Below are positions 1 to 7,307 of a stretch of 34,944 nt of DNA, in pieces. Origin of the DNA: Streptomyces sp. UW30. Its GTDB lineage: Bacteria > Actinomycetota > Actinomycetes > Streptomycetales > Streptomycetaceae. The notes under the pieces are model-generated. The model was not told the origin of the DNA and ran no database searches. It saw nothing but the letters and a program-made list of their open reading frames with translations. The translations under genes were made by a program, and so were the position numbers. Within the stretch, counting starts at the first letter, position 1; each line of letters opens with the position of its first letter. Location: the NCBI RefSeq assembly GCF_008042075.1, contig NZ_RDBN01000005.1, positions 978,862 through 1,013,805 on the forward strand, read 5' to 3'.

Positions 1-2
1 CG

Positions 3-113
3 GAGGACCTACGACGGCTGGCGGCGGAACTGACTGGGGCTTTGCGGGACGTGCTCCGCGTTGCTACCAGCCGCGGTTACCTCCTGACTGTGAGTGGGCC
101 TCATCAGCCCTGA
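3..113 (+). CDS. 3' end of an unidentified gene (partial)
   Basis: The window opens inside an open frame that ends at TGA 111-113. The 36 visible residues begin EDLRRLAAELTGALRDVL and end LTVSGPHQP. The first half has the heptad leucine/alanine pattern of an amphipathic helix. Codons in this frame are mostly G/C at the third position and the other two plus frames are not coding-like. The start lies outside the window and no family can be recognised. About 180 bases without a convincing gene follow, before the convergent minus-strand gene that ends at 294. Confidence 0.45.
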   Translation, partial: EDLRRLAAELTGALRDVLRVATSRGYLLTVSGPHQP

Positions 114-293
114 CGGGCATGGCTCTCCTACCCGACAACTCACGCCTGTCAGGCTCGATGCTGATTTCGTAGCATCGGGCCTGACCGGGTGGTCTTCGCC
201 AACGCTGTCCTAGCGTTGAACTCAAGAACGCTTCGTCCCGAAAGGCCTTTGGCGGAGGCGTTTTCTTGCGCTGGGTACGGGACATGACCAGCG

Positions 294-926
294 CTAGCGA
301 GCAGGCAGCGAATAGATCTCCCGCGCAACGTATCGAGCAGTTTCAACGAAGTCTCGGGCAGCGGCTGGGGTCACGGTGTCTACGCCGTGCATTGCTCTAT
401 TGCGCAGTTGGCGCAGGTCATGAAACACAGAAACGGCACGCGGCGATAGCCCAAAGGTAGTCAGCGCCTCGATAATCTTACTGGCGGGCGGCTGCCGAGG
501 AACGTTCCAGACAGATTGAGGCATGCCGCCGAGCTTCGCAAGAGCCTGATCGCTGATCGACTCCAGAACGAGCCAAGCAGAGATCAGGGCGCCAATTGGT
601 GACGCCTCGGCCATGTCCCAAGCCTCTTGAAACACGCCAAAGCGAGACTCCTGCTCCGTTTGATGCGTCCCCGCTTGCTCAGCGGTTTCCGGCGTCCCCG
701 CCAACTCTTCGGCGTCCTCGCGAACTTCGCGAGCATCTGTCGCGAACTCGATAGCCCCAGCTGGCGTCTCAACGCGCGTCATGCGGGTGAAGGCGCCCTG
801 AATGTGATTGCGCAGGCCCCAGACAAGGCCAACGGTAACCAGCGGCCACGCCAGGGCTTCCACATACTTCAAGACCAGTTCAGCAACTTCCACCACCCCA
901 TGGTGGAGCCCATGAGGCGTCGTCAA
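294..926 (-). CDS. membrane-anchored hypothetical protein with HEPN-like C-terminal motif
   Basis: This encodes 210 aa. A single hydrophobic segment lies at about residues 26-43 (WPLVTVGLVWGL). An acidic, probably coiled stretch (about 60-100) follows, then a helical domain. Near residue 175 the sequence LRQLRNRAMHG has the RxxxxH spacing (RNRAMH) typical of HEPN-fold proteins, seen in DUF4145-type proteins and in some toxin or phage-defence RNases. The start is TTG at 926: an in-frame stop directly precedes it, and AAGGTGG lies five bases upstream as a ribosome-binding site. A GTG at 896 has no good binding site. The gene is lower in GC than the rest of the window and sits in an accessory-looking segment. 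A nuclease role is only a possibility; the motif is short and family membership is not proven. Confidence 0.6.
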   Translation of the reverse strand: MTTPHGLHHGVVEVAELVLKYVEALAWPLVTVGLVWGLRNHIQGAFTRMTRVETPAGAIEFATDAREVREDAEELAGTPETAEQAGTHQTEQESRFGVFQEAWDMAEASPIGALISAWLVLESISDQALAKLGGMPQSVWNVPRQPPASKIIEALTTFGLSPRAVSVFHDLRQLRNRAMHGVDTVTPAAARDFVETARYVAREIYSLPAR

Positions 927-960
927 TCAGTCCACCTTACTTCTGTGACAGAGGTGAGAC

Positions 961-1097
961 ATGACCCGTCCCATCAGCGACCCGACACCACCGCAATCCG
1001 CCGACTACACAGCAGGGCATGAGTCGGCCCGGGTGCCGTCGAGTCCCTCCAGAGCAAGGCGACGACGCTCGAACTACTTACCGCGCCACGGCCGTGA
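961..1097 (+). pseudogene. small ORF interrupted by an apparent 1-base deletion in a G run
   Basis: An ATG at 961 is preceded by a good ribosome-binding site (GAGGTGAGAC just upstream). It starts MTRPISDPTPPQSADYTAG and runs into non-coding-like sequence after about residue 23. In another frame, from about 1032, a coherent stretch (GAVESLQSKATTLELLTAP) runs to TGA 1095-1097. Adding one G to the GGG at 1031-1033 would join both into one 45-residue protein reading ...HESARGAVESLQ. The stop overlaps the next start as GTGA. This could be a true mutation, a sequencing error at a homopolymer, or a -1 recoding event. I do not recognise the family. Confidence 0.45.
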
Positions 1098-1225
1098 GCA
1101 CGCAGGCGAAGGTGAAGATCCTTCACCACGAGTGGGACGACACCGCCATCAAAGCCGAGGTCTCTGCCATTCTCGCCGAGACGGGAGCACCTGCACCCGA
1201 CCCCGCTGCCTCATTTCACCTGTAG
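1094..1225 (+). CDS. very small hypothetical protein, translationally coupled
   Basis: This short frame of 43 codons starts at GTG 1094, which overlaps the upstream stop as GTGA, and ends at TAG 1223-1225. The peptide (VSTQAKVKILHHEWDDTAIK then EVSAILAETGAPAP...) has a helical, amphipathic look and G/C-biased third positions in part. It could instead be the second half of the upstream small gene if more than one frame error exists. Function is unknown. The coupling to the upstream reading frame is the main reason to believe it is translated. Confidence 0.4.
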   Translation: MSTQAKVKILHHEWDDTAIKAEVSAILAETGAPAPDPAASFHL

Positions 1226-1270
1226 CGTGCGGACGATTCTCGTTGATTGGTGGATCACAGGAAGCACCCG

Positions 1271-1876
1271 CTATGCCGAATTCCCTTCCCCGCTTGCGTC
1301 AGTTGGCGGCTGTTCACGCTCGTTGGGCTCTGCCGCATCGCTTGCTTGTGACTGTGGGTCAGGCGAAGGAGCCGGGTCCAATCCAAACGCCCTGCGGATT
1401 TTGGAACTTATCCCCGCAGCAGTGGCATTCCCCGCCTCGGTGACAATCGGCGTTATGAACTGCACGAGAAAGAGCCCGCCCACGTAGGCTCCAGCCATCA
1501 TCGCCCCGTTACTGGCACCCAGAACGACACTGATGCCGATAGCTGATGCCTGGTGAGCAACAGTCGTTAGGGGGGACCAATCAGAAGGAGGGGAATTGAA
1601 GCCTGCGACGACAGCCTCGCCGCTCCCCAATAACTCTGGCATGAATGCGTCGAGGTTAACCCCACTCGGCGCACCTACTTCCGCGTGAGCCAGTTGAGAG
1701 AAGGCGGCAAAAGCGTTCCTCGTACTTTGAAAGATTTGAGCGGTGTTGTACTGCTCCAGCGACTCCGGGAACCGATCACCTTGGATGTCTCTCCGGCGTT
1801 GGATCTCGGCCGCTTCTGAGTCCGTCAAACGGGCGTCGCTAGAGCTGATTTCCAAGACGCCAAGAAGACCGCGCAT
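1271..1876 (-). CDS. hypothetical membrane-associated protein, probably 5'-truncated; contains a TTA codon
   Basis: From the ATG at 1876 the product is 201 aa. A hydrophobic region (about SVVLGASNGAMMAGAYVG then FLVQFITPIV) is followed by a basic patch and an acidic, Pro/Ser/Gln-rich tail ending EGNSA. Codon use is atypical for the window (several AAA, GTA, TCA). It includes a TTA leucine codon at 1631-1633, which in Streptomyces makes translation depend on the bldA tRNA. The protein-like frame continues upstream of the ATG through about 1921 (RGRTVALRVDVHV...) with no good start or binding site. It then hits the dispersed palindromic repeat at 1951-2027, so the natural N-terminus seems to have been cut off. 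A TTG at 1900 is an alternative start. No family is recognised. Confidence 0.5.
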   Translation of the reverse strand: MRGLLGVLEISSSDARLTDSEAAEIQRRRDIQGDRFPESLEQYNTAQIFQSTRNAFAAFSQLAHAEVGAPSGVNLDAFMPELLGSGEAVVAGFNSPPSDWSPLTTVAHQASAIGISVVLGASNGAMMAGAYVGGLFLVQFITPIVTEAGNATAAGISSKIRRAFGLDPAPSPDPQSQASDAAEPNEREQPPTDASGEGNSA

Positions 1877-1950
1877 TGGAACGTGGACATCTACGCGCAA
1901 TGCGACTGTTCTGCCGCGTACTTGAGACCAGGGGGTGGGGCGCGCGGCCC

Positions 1951-2027
1951 GTTCCTGGGGGCTGCCGCCCCCAGACCCCCGCTTCGGCCCTGAAGGGGCC
2001 TCGTCCTCAGTCGCCGGACGGGCTGGA
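1951..2027. repeat. Streptomyces-type dispersed intergenic palindromic repeat
   Basis: The segment contains two close palindromes: CTGGGGGCTGCCGCCCCCAG (1955-1974) and GGCCCTGAAGGGGCC (about 1986-2000). It ends with TCGTCCTCAGTCGCCGGACG. From memory, near-identical GGGGGCTGCCGCCCCC... units occur in many intergenic positions of Streptomyces chromosomes. Here it lies 3' of the GH30 gene and can act as its terminator. It also marks the sharp change between the lower-GC left segment and the high-GC right segment. Confidence 0.6.
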
Positions 2028-2075
2028 TGGTGCCGACCGGCGTTCAGAGGTGCGGGCGGGCAGCCCCACCGCCTA

Positions 2076-3938
2076 TTACTGCAACCGCCACTTCTGGTTC
2101 GCGGCGCCCGTGCAGCTCCAGATCTGCGCACGGGCGCCGTTCGCCGAGGAGTTGTCGGTCACGTCGAGGCACTTGTTCGCGCCGCGGTTGACCACGTCCC
2201 CGGTGGAGGCGTTGTACGTCCACTGCTGCGCACCCGAGCCGTTGCAGTCGTACAGCTGCGCCTTCGCCCCGTCCGTGGTCGCGCCGGACGTGACGTCCAG
2301 GCACTTGCCCAGCGCCCGCACCGACCCGTCGGACTGCACCGTCCACCGCTGGGCGGACGAGCCGTTGCAGTCGTAGAGCTGCACCGCCGTGCCGTTGGCC
2401 GACGAACCGCCCGCCACGTCGAGGCACTTGCCCGCGAGGCCGACCAGCGCACCCGACTGCGACGGGCCCTCGGTCTGCGTGCCCGACCAGGTGAAGGTCG
2501 CCGACGTCTTGCCCGGCAGTGAGTAAGTGGCGTGCTGCGAGCCCCAGTTGATCGTCACGGTCTTGCCGGCCGAGGAGTCGTTGTACGCGATCAGCGCCTT
2601 CGAACCGTCGGGGTTGCGCCACGCCACGTTCGGCACCGACGCGGACGCCGTGGACGCGATCCGCTGCGCACCCGGCTTCACGAACTTCGTCAGATGACCC
2701 ATCGTGTAGTACTCGACGGTGTAGTCGACCTGCCCGTGCCGGGAGTCCCCGTTGTGCACGGTGATCAGGCCGTCGCAGGTGCCGCAGCCGCCGTTGTGCG
2801 GACCGCGGTTCTGGTCCAGCGCGAGCGACCACTTGGTCACCGACTTCGCCCAGTTCCGGGTGTAGTCGATGATGTTCATCATGTCCTCGCGCTGCTGGTT
2901 CGCGATCCAGGTGCCCCCCGAGTGCTCGGTCCCGAAGGCGTCCAGCTGCGGGTACTGGTTGTGCACCTGCGTCTGCTTGGCCACGTCACCGCCGTAGCCG
3001 TGCCAGGCGATCCCGCCGAAGTTCGGGTGGTTGCGCACCGCCGCGTCGTCGACGGTCTGGGCGGCGTAGGCGTCGTAGGTGTCCCAGTTCCAGTCGTGCG
3101 CCAGGACCTTGGTGGACAGGCCGGCCGCCTGGAGCTTCGGCAGCAGCTCGCTCTTGGTGAAGTACGCCAGGCCGCTCCCGTTCCAGCTCATCGACGGGTA
3201 GCCCGAGCAGCAGGTCGGTTCGTTCTGCGCGGTGACGTACGCGATCGGGACGCCCTGGGCCTGGTAGGCCTGCACGTACTTCACGAAGTACGAGGCGTAG
3301 GCGCCGTAGTTCTCCGCCTTCAGCCAGCCGCCGTTGAGCTGCCCGTTGTCCTTCATCCAGGCGGGGGCCGTCCACGGCGAGGCCATCACGGTGAGCTGGG
3401 GGTTGAGCTGACGGGCCTGCTTGGTCAGCGGCACGACGTCCTGGAGGTCGTGTGCGATCGTGAACTCGGAGAGGTCGGGGTCGGTCTGCCCGGCCGGCAT
3501 GTCGTCGTAGGTGTAGCCGAAGCGGGCCAGGTCCGAGCCGCCCATGGGATTGCGCAGGAACGACAGCCCGATGCCCTCCGTCGGGGAGAACAGCTTGCGC
3601 ATGGTGTCGTCCTTCGTGGCCTGCGACAGCGCGCCGCTGCCGTCCATCAGCCAGGCCGCGGTGTCCGTGAAGGAAGCGCCGCCGCCGGTGAAGGACTGAT
3701 AGCGGGTGCTCTCGTCGACGGTGATGTTGTCGCCGCTGCCGCCGGAACCGGCCTGGAAGGCGAACGGCGACTGCTGCTGGAGCCCGCGGACCACATGGCG
3801 TCCGCCGGAGTCGTCCGTCGTGGTGAGCCAGGCGGTGACCTGCTCGCCCGCGGCCTGCGCGGGCGTGGCCGCCGAGAAGCCGGCCGAGGTGAGGAGCCCG
3901 GCGACAAGCAGCCCGAGCGTCCGAGTGGATCTCCTCAT
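2076..3938 (-). CDS. secreted GH30 glycoside hydrolase with C-terminal ricin-type (CBM13) lectin domain
   Basis: The 620-aa protein starts with a Sec signal peptide (MRRSTRTLGLLVAGLLTSAG, cleavage near TPAQAA). The GH30 (beta/alpha)8 domain spans about residues 40-400. The acid/base is predicted as E240 in AQNEPTCCSG and the nucleophile as E338 in FGTEHSGG. A beta-sandwich follows to about 490 (ALIAYNDSS...). The last 125 residues form three ricin-B repeats (GKCLDV...QLYDCNGS...Q.W). Family knowledge allows glucosylceramidase, endo-beta-1,6-glucanase or related activity; the divergent GH3 gene favours a beta-glucan substrate. The ATG has AGAAGGG upstream. The reverse-strand promoter is described separately. 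The dispersed repeat lies just downstream. Confidence 0.9.
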   Translation of the reverse strand: MRRSTRTLGLLVAGLLTSAGFSAATPAQAAGEQVTAWLTTTDDSGGRHVVRGLQQQSPFAFQAGSGGSGDNITVDESTRYQSFTGGGASFTDTAAWLMDGSGALSQATKDDTMRKLFSPTEGIGLSFLRNPMGGSDLARFGYTYDDMPAGQTDPDLSEFTIAHDLQDVVPLTKQARQLNPQLTVMASPWTAPAWMKDNGQLNGGWLKAENYGAYASYFVKYVQAYQAQGVPIAYVTAQNEPTCCSGYPSMSWNGSGLAYFTKSELLPKLQAAGLSTKVLAHDWNWDTYDAYAAQTVDDAAVRNHPNFGGIAWHGYGGDVAKQTQVHNQYPQLDAFGTEHSGGTWIANQQREDMMNIIDYTRNWAKSVTKWSLALDQNRGPHNGGCGTCDGLITVHNGDSRHGQVDYTVEYYTMGHLTKFVKPGAQRIASTASASVPNVAWRNPDGSKALIAYNDSSAGKTVTINWGSQHATYSLPGKTSATFTWSGTQTEGPSQSGALVGLAGKCLDVAGGSSANGTAVQLYDCNGSSAQRWTVQSDGSVRALGKCLDVTSGATTDGAKAQLYDCNGSGAQQWTYNASTGDVVNRGANKCLDVTDNSSANGARAQIWSCTGAANQKWRLQ

Positions 3939-3985
3939 GGAGCGCAGCCCTTCTGGGGGTGGGGGATGGGGGCGTGCGAGGCGTG

Positions 3986-4014
3986 AGTAAATGACGGCTT
4001 CGTATACGCGTCAA
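3986..4014 (-). promoter_or_regulatory. predicted promoter of the GH30 gene
   Basis: On the minus strand TTGACG (4009-4014) is followed, after 17 bases, by TTTACT (3986-3991), a near-ideal housekeeping sigma spacing. A small perfect palindrome CGTATACG (4001-4008) lies inside the spacer and could be an operator half. The promoter is about 50 bases upstream of the GH30 start codon. Confidence 0.6.
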
Positions 4015-4096
4015 GGGGTCGCGCGTTCACGAGATGAAGGGACAACGCCACTGATCCGGCCAGGACTTGAGCGCGTACCGGTTCTGACGTGAAGTC

Positions 4097-4106
4097 TTGA
4101 CGTCAA
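4097..4106. promoter_or_regulatory. palindromic TTGACGTCAA element before the GH3 gene
   Basis: TTGACGTCAA is a perfect 10-base palindrome in the divergent region. It is preceded by a related CTGACGTGAAGTC. Its first six bases also form a -35 hexamer for the GH3 gene, with a weak -10 TAACTC at 4121-4126 (18-base spacing). A repressor bound here would block GH3 transcription. No regulator gene lies nearby, so the binding protein is unknown. Confidence 0.4.
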
Positions 4107-4175
4107 ACGGCACCCCCAGTTAACTCAAGGCGTGAGGTAAGTCATAAGTGCACCATGAGAGTCGAGGGACGTTCC

Positions 4176-7100
4176 ATGCGAAGAACCGCCCTGCTCGTCT
4201 CCGCCGCCCTCTTCACCACCCTGCTCCCGCTGACCGCCGCCGCTCCCGCGTCCGGCGCCGACGATCCCGCCCCGGTCCCCGTGGACCGCTTCGAGGGCGA
4301 GGTCCCGTTCGCGCGCCCGCCCGCCGAGGGCCTCTTCACCTGGGGCGGCGACAACGACGACCCGCCGGCCCTGACGCTGACCGCCCGCGACGACGCGCCC
4401 GAGGGAGGGAAGGTCCTCACCGGCAGCTACGACATCAGCGGATACGGCGGCTTCACCCACGACTTCGCCTCCGCCGAGCCGGCCCACGACTGGTCCGCGC
4501 ACAAGGGCATCCGCCTGTGGTGGGAGGGCCGGAACAACGGCAAGAGGATCCCCTTCGAGCTCAAGGACGGCGGCGCGAACGGCGAGGCCTCCGAGCTGTG
4601 GACGACCTCCTTCACCGACGACTTCAGCGGCTGGAAACAGATCGAGCTGCCCTTCGCCGACTTCACGTATCGCACGGACTACCAGCCCGTCGGCGGCATC
4701 GACCACATCCTCGGCCTCACCGAGACGTGGGGATACTCGCTCACCCTCCCCGTCGGCGTCCGGGGTCAATTCGCCATGGACGGCGTGGAGTTGTACGGCA
4801 AGGCCGACCAGTCGCTGCGCGCCTCCGTCACCACCGACGCCGCCGTGTACCCGGTGCGGGAGGGCGGCACGGCGGCCGTGCGGATCGCGGTCGCCACCAC
4901 CGGGTCCGCCCCGCTGGCCGAGCCCGTGACGGTCACGTACGAGACCGCGAGCGGCAGCGCGGACTCCGGCAAGGACTTCACGCCGGTCAGCGGCACGGTC
5001 ACCTTCCCCACCGGCACGGTCTCCGGCACCTCGCGCACGGTCGGCGTCCCCACCCTCAAGGACAGGTCCGCCGAGCCCGCCGAGACGATCCCGCTGAAGC
5101 TGACCGTCACCGGCGCCAAGGCCCCGGCCGAGACCCCGCAGATCGTCGTCAATGCGCACGGACTGCCGTATCTGAACAGCGAGTTGCCGGTGCAGCGGCG
5201 CGTCGCCGACCTGCTCTCCCGGATGTCCCTGGCGGAGAAGGCCGGCCAGATGACGCAGGCCGAGCGCGGCGCCCTGACGAACGCGGGTGACGTGGCCGCG
5301 TACGACCTCGGCTCGATCCTGTCCGGCGGCGGCTCCACCCCGACGCCCAACACCCCCGCGGCCTGGGCCAAGATGATCGACGGCTTCCAGCTGCGGGCAC
5401 AGGCGACGCGCTTGCAGATCCCGCTGATCTACGGCGTCGACGCGGTGCACGGCCACAACAACCTGGTCGGCGCGACGATCATGCCGCACAACGTCGGCCT
5501 CGGCGCGACCCGCGACCCGGACCTCGCCTACCGGGCGGGCGCGGTGACGGCCGCCGAGACACGGGCCACCGGCATCCCCTGGGACTTCGCGCCCTGCCTG
5601 TGCGTGACGCGGGACGACCGCTGGGGACGGGCGTACGAGTCCTTCGGCGAGGACCCGGCCCTTGTCGAGTCGATGGAGACGATCATCCAGGGCCTCCAGG
5701 GCGCCGCGAACGGCAAGGACCTCAAGGACGACGACAAGGTCCTCGCCACCGCCAAGCACTTCGTCGGCGACGGCGGCACCGGCTACGGCTCCTCCACCAA
5801 CGGCACCTACACGATCGACCAGGGCGTCACCAAGGTCACCCGGCAGGAGCTGGAGGCCGTGCACCTGGCGCCGTACGAGACGGCCGTCGACCGCGGTGTC
5901 GGCACCGTCATGCCGTCGTACTCCTCGCTCGACCTCCTCGGCGACGGACAGGGCCCGGTCAAGATGCACGCCCGCGCCGACATGATCAACGGCGTGCTCA
6001 AGGACCGCATGGGCTTCGACGGCTTCGTCATCAGCGACTGGAACGGCATCGACCAGATCCCCGGCGACTACGCCTCCGACATCCGTACGTCGGTCAACGC
6101 CGGCCTCGACATGATCATGGCGCCGTACGCCTTCCGGGACTTCCACACCACGCTCGTGAAGGAGGTCCAGGCCGGGCGGATCAGCGAGCAGCGGATCGAC
6201 GACGCCGTCTCCCGCATCCTCACGCAGAAGTTCCGGCTGGGGCTCTTCGAGAAGCCGTACGCCGACACCAGCGGTGCGTCGAGGATCGGGTCCGCCGGAC
6301 ACCGGGCCGTGGCACGGGAGGCCGTGGCCGAGTCGCAGGTGCTGCTGAAGAACGCCGGCGGGGTCCTGCCGCTGAAGAAGTCGCAGAAGGTGTACGTCGC
6401 CGGATCCAACGCCGACGACATCGGCAACCAGAGCGGCGGCTGGACGATCACCTGGCAGGGCTCGTCCGGGGACATCACACCCGGCACGACGATCCTGGAG
6501 GCGATCGGGAAGAACTCCACCGCGCTCACCTACTCCAAGGACGCCTCCGAGCCCCTGACCGGCCACGACGTCGGTGTGGTCGTCGTCGGCGAGACCCCGT
6601 ACGCCGAGGGCGTCGGTGACGTAGGCAATGGCCACGACCTCCGGCTGAGCGCCGCCGACCAGGCAGCCGTGGACAAGGTGTGCGGCGCGATGAAGTGCGC
6701 CGTGCTGACCGTCTCCGGGCGCCCGCAGCTCATCGACGACGAGAAGCTGTCCGGGATCGACGCCCTGGTCGCCTCCTGGCTGCCGGGCACGGAGGGCGAC
6801 GGCGTGGCGGACGTGCTGTACGGCAAGCGGCCCTTCACGGGGCAGTTGCCCGTCAGCTGGCCCCGGTCCGAGGCCCAGCTGCCGATCAACGTCGGGGACG
6901 CCTCGTACGACCCGCGCTTCCCGTACGGCTGGGGCCTGACCACGCTGACCAAGGTGCCCGGGGGCGGTGCCACGACCCTCAAGGCGCTCGGCATCGCGGC
7001 CAGGGCCGCCGAGAAGGCCGGGGCGGACCAGGTGGGCCGCACTCTCGTCGGCAAGGCCCGGCTGATCGTCCAGCAGCGGGCCGCCGGGGCGGGGATCACC

Positions 7101-7202
7101 GAGGCGGTGGCGAAGCCCTTCGCCGAGGCCGACCATCTGCTGCTGACCGGCCGGTACGGGTCTGCTGTGGAGAGGCTGAGCGCGGCGTACCGCGCGGCCT
7201 GA
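4176..7202 (+). CDS. secreted multidomain GH3 beta-glucosidase (CBM11-like + Calx-beta + GH3)
   Basis: ATG 4176 is preferred over ATG 4155 because GAGGGA lies eight bases upstream and a clean signal peptide follows (MRRTALLVSAALFTTLLPLT...ASGA). The product is 1008 aa. Residues about 35-205 look like a CBM11-type carbohydrate-binding sandwich. About 210-315 resemble a Calx-beta repeat (ETASGSADSGKDFTPVSG). The GH3 N-domain starts near LLSRMSLAEKAGQMTQAERG. The predicted nucleophile is D621 in FVISDWNG. The GH3 C-domain begins near ESQVLLKNAGGVLPL and ends around YGWGL, and a helical extension of about 85 residues follows. GH3 enzymes of this type release glucose from beta-glucan or cello-oligosaccharide ends. 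It is divergent from the GH30 gene and probably works with it. A strong terminator follows. Confidence 0.9.
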   Translation: MRRTALLVSAALFTTLLPLTAAAPASGADDPAPVPVDRFEGEVPFARPPAEGLFTWGGDNDDPPALTLTARDDAPEGGKVLTGSYDISGYGGFTHDFASAEPAHDWSAHKGIRLWWEGRNNGKRIPFELKDGGANGEASELWTTSFTDDFSGWKQIELPFADFTYRTDYQPVGGIDHILGLTETWGYSLTLPVGVRGQFAMDGVELYGKADQSLRASVTTDAAVYPVREGGTAAVRIAVATTGSAPLAEPVTVTYETASGSADSGKDFTPVSGTVTFPTGTVSGTSRTVGVPTLKDRSAEPAETIPLKLTVTGAKAPAETPQIVVNAHGLPYLNSELPVQRRVADLLSRMSLAEKAGQMTQAERGALTNAGDVAAYDLGSILSGGGSTPTPNTPAAWAKMIDGFQLRAQATRLQIPLIYGVDAVHGHNNLVGATIMPHNVGLGATRDPDLAYRAGAVTAAETRATGIPWDFAPCLCVTRDDRWGRAYESFGEDPALVESMETIIQGLQGAANGKDLKDDDKVLATAKHFVGDGGTGYGSSTNGTYTIDQGVTKVTRQELEAVHLAPYETAVDRGVGTVMPSYSSLDLLGDGQGPVKMHARADMINGVLKDRMGFDGFVISDWNGIDQIPGDYASDIRTSVNAGLDMIMAPYAFRDFHTTLVKEVQAGRISEQRIDDAVSRILTQKFRLGLFEKPYADTSGASRIGSAGHRAVAREAVAESQVLLKNAGGVLPLKKSQKVYVAGSNADDIGNQSGGWTITWQGSSGDITPGTTILEAIGKNSTALTYSKDASEPLTGHDVGVVVVGETPYAEGVGDVGNGHDLRLSAADQAAVDKVCGAMKCAVLTVSGRPQLIDDEKLSGIDALVASWLPGTEGDGVADVLYGKRPFTGQLPVSWPRSEAQLPINVGDASYDPRFPYGWGLTTLTKVPGGGATTLKALGIAARAAEKAGADQVGRTLVGKARLIVQQRAAGAGITEAVAKPFAEADHLLLTGRYGSAVERLSAAYRAA

Positions 7203-7238
7203 GCCGCCGTACGGCACGCGGCGGGATGCCGTGCGGCC

Positions 7239-7273
7239 GCCGGTCCCGGTGGGATGCCGCCACCGGGACCGGC
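7239..7273 (+). terminator. strong hairpin terminator after the GH3 gene
   Basis: Arms GCCGGTCCCGGTG (7239-7251) and CACCGGGACCGGC (7261-7273) pair perfectly over 13 bases with a 9-base loop. GCCTTTG follows. It separates the GH3 transcript from the gene starting at 7308. Confidence 0.75.
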
Positions 7274-7307
7274 GCCTTTGCCCGCTTCATCAGGTAGCGT
7301 CGAAGGT

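Noticed and set aside
4125..7217. A 1030-codon open frame opposite the GH3 gene
   Set aside because: Shadow frame; the plus-strand GH3 domains are unmistakable.
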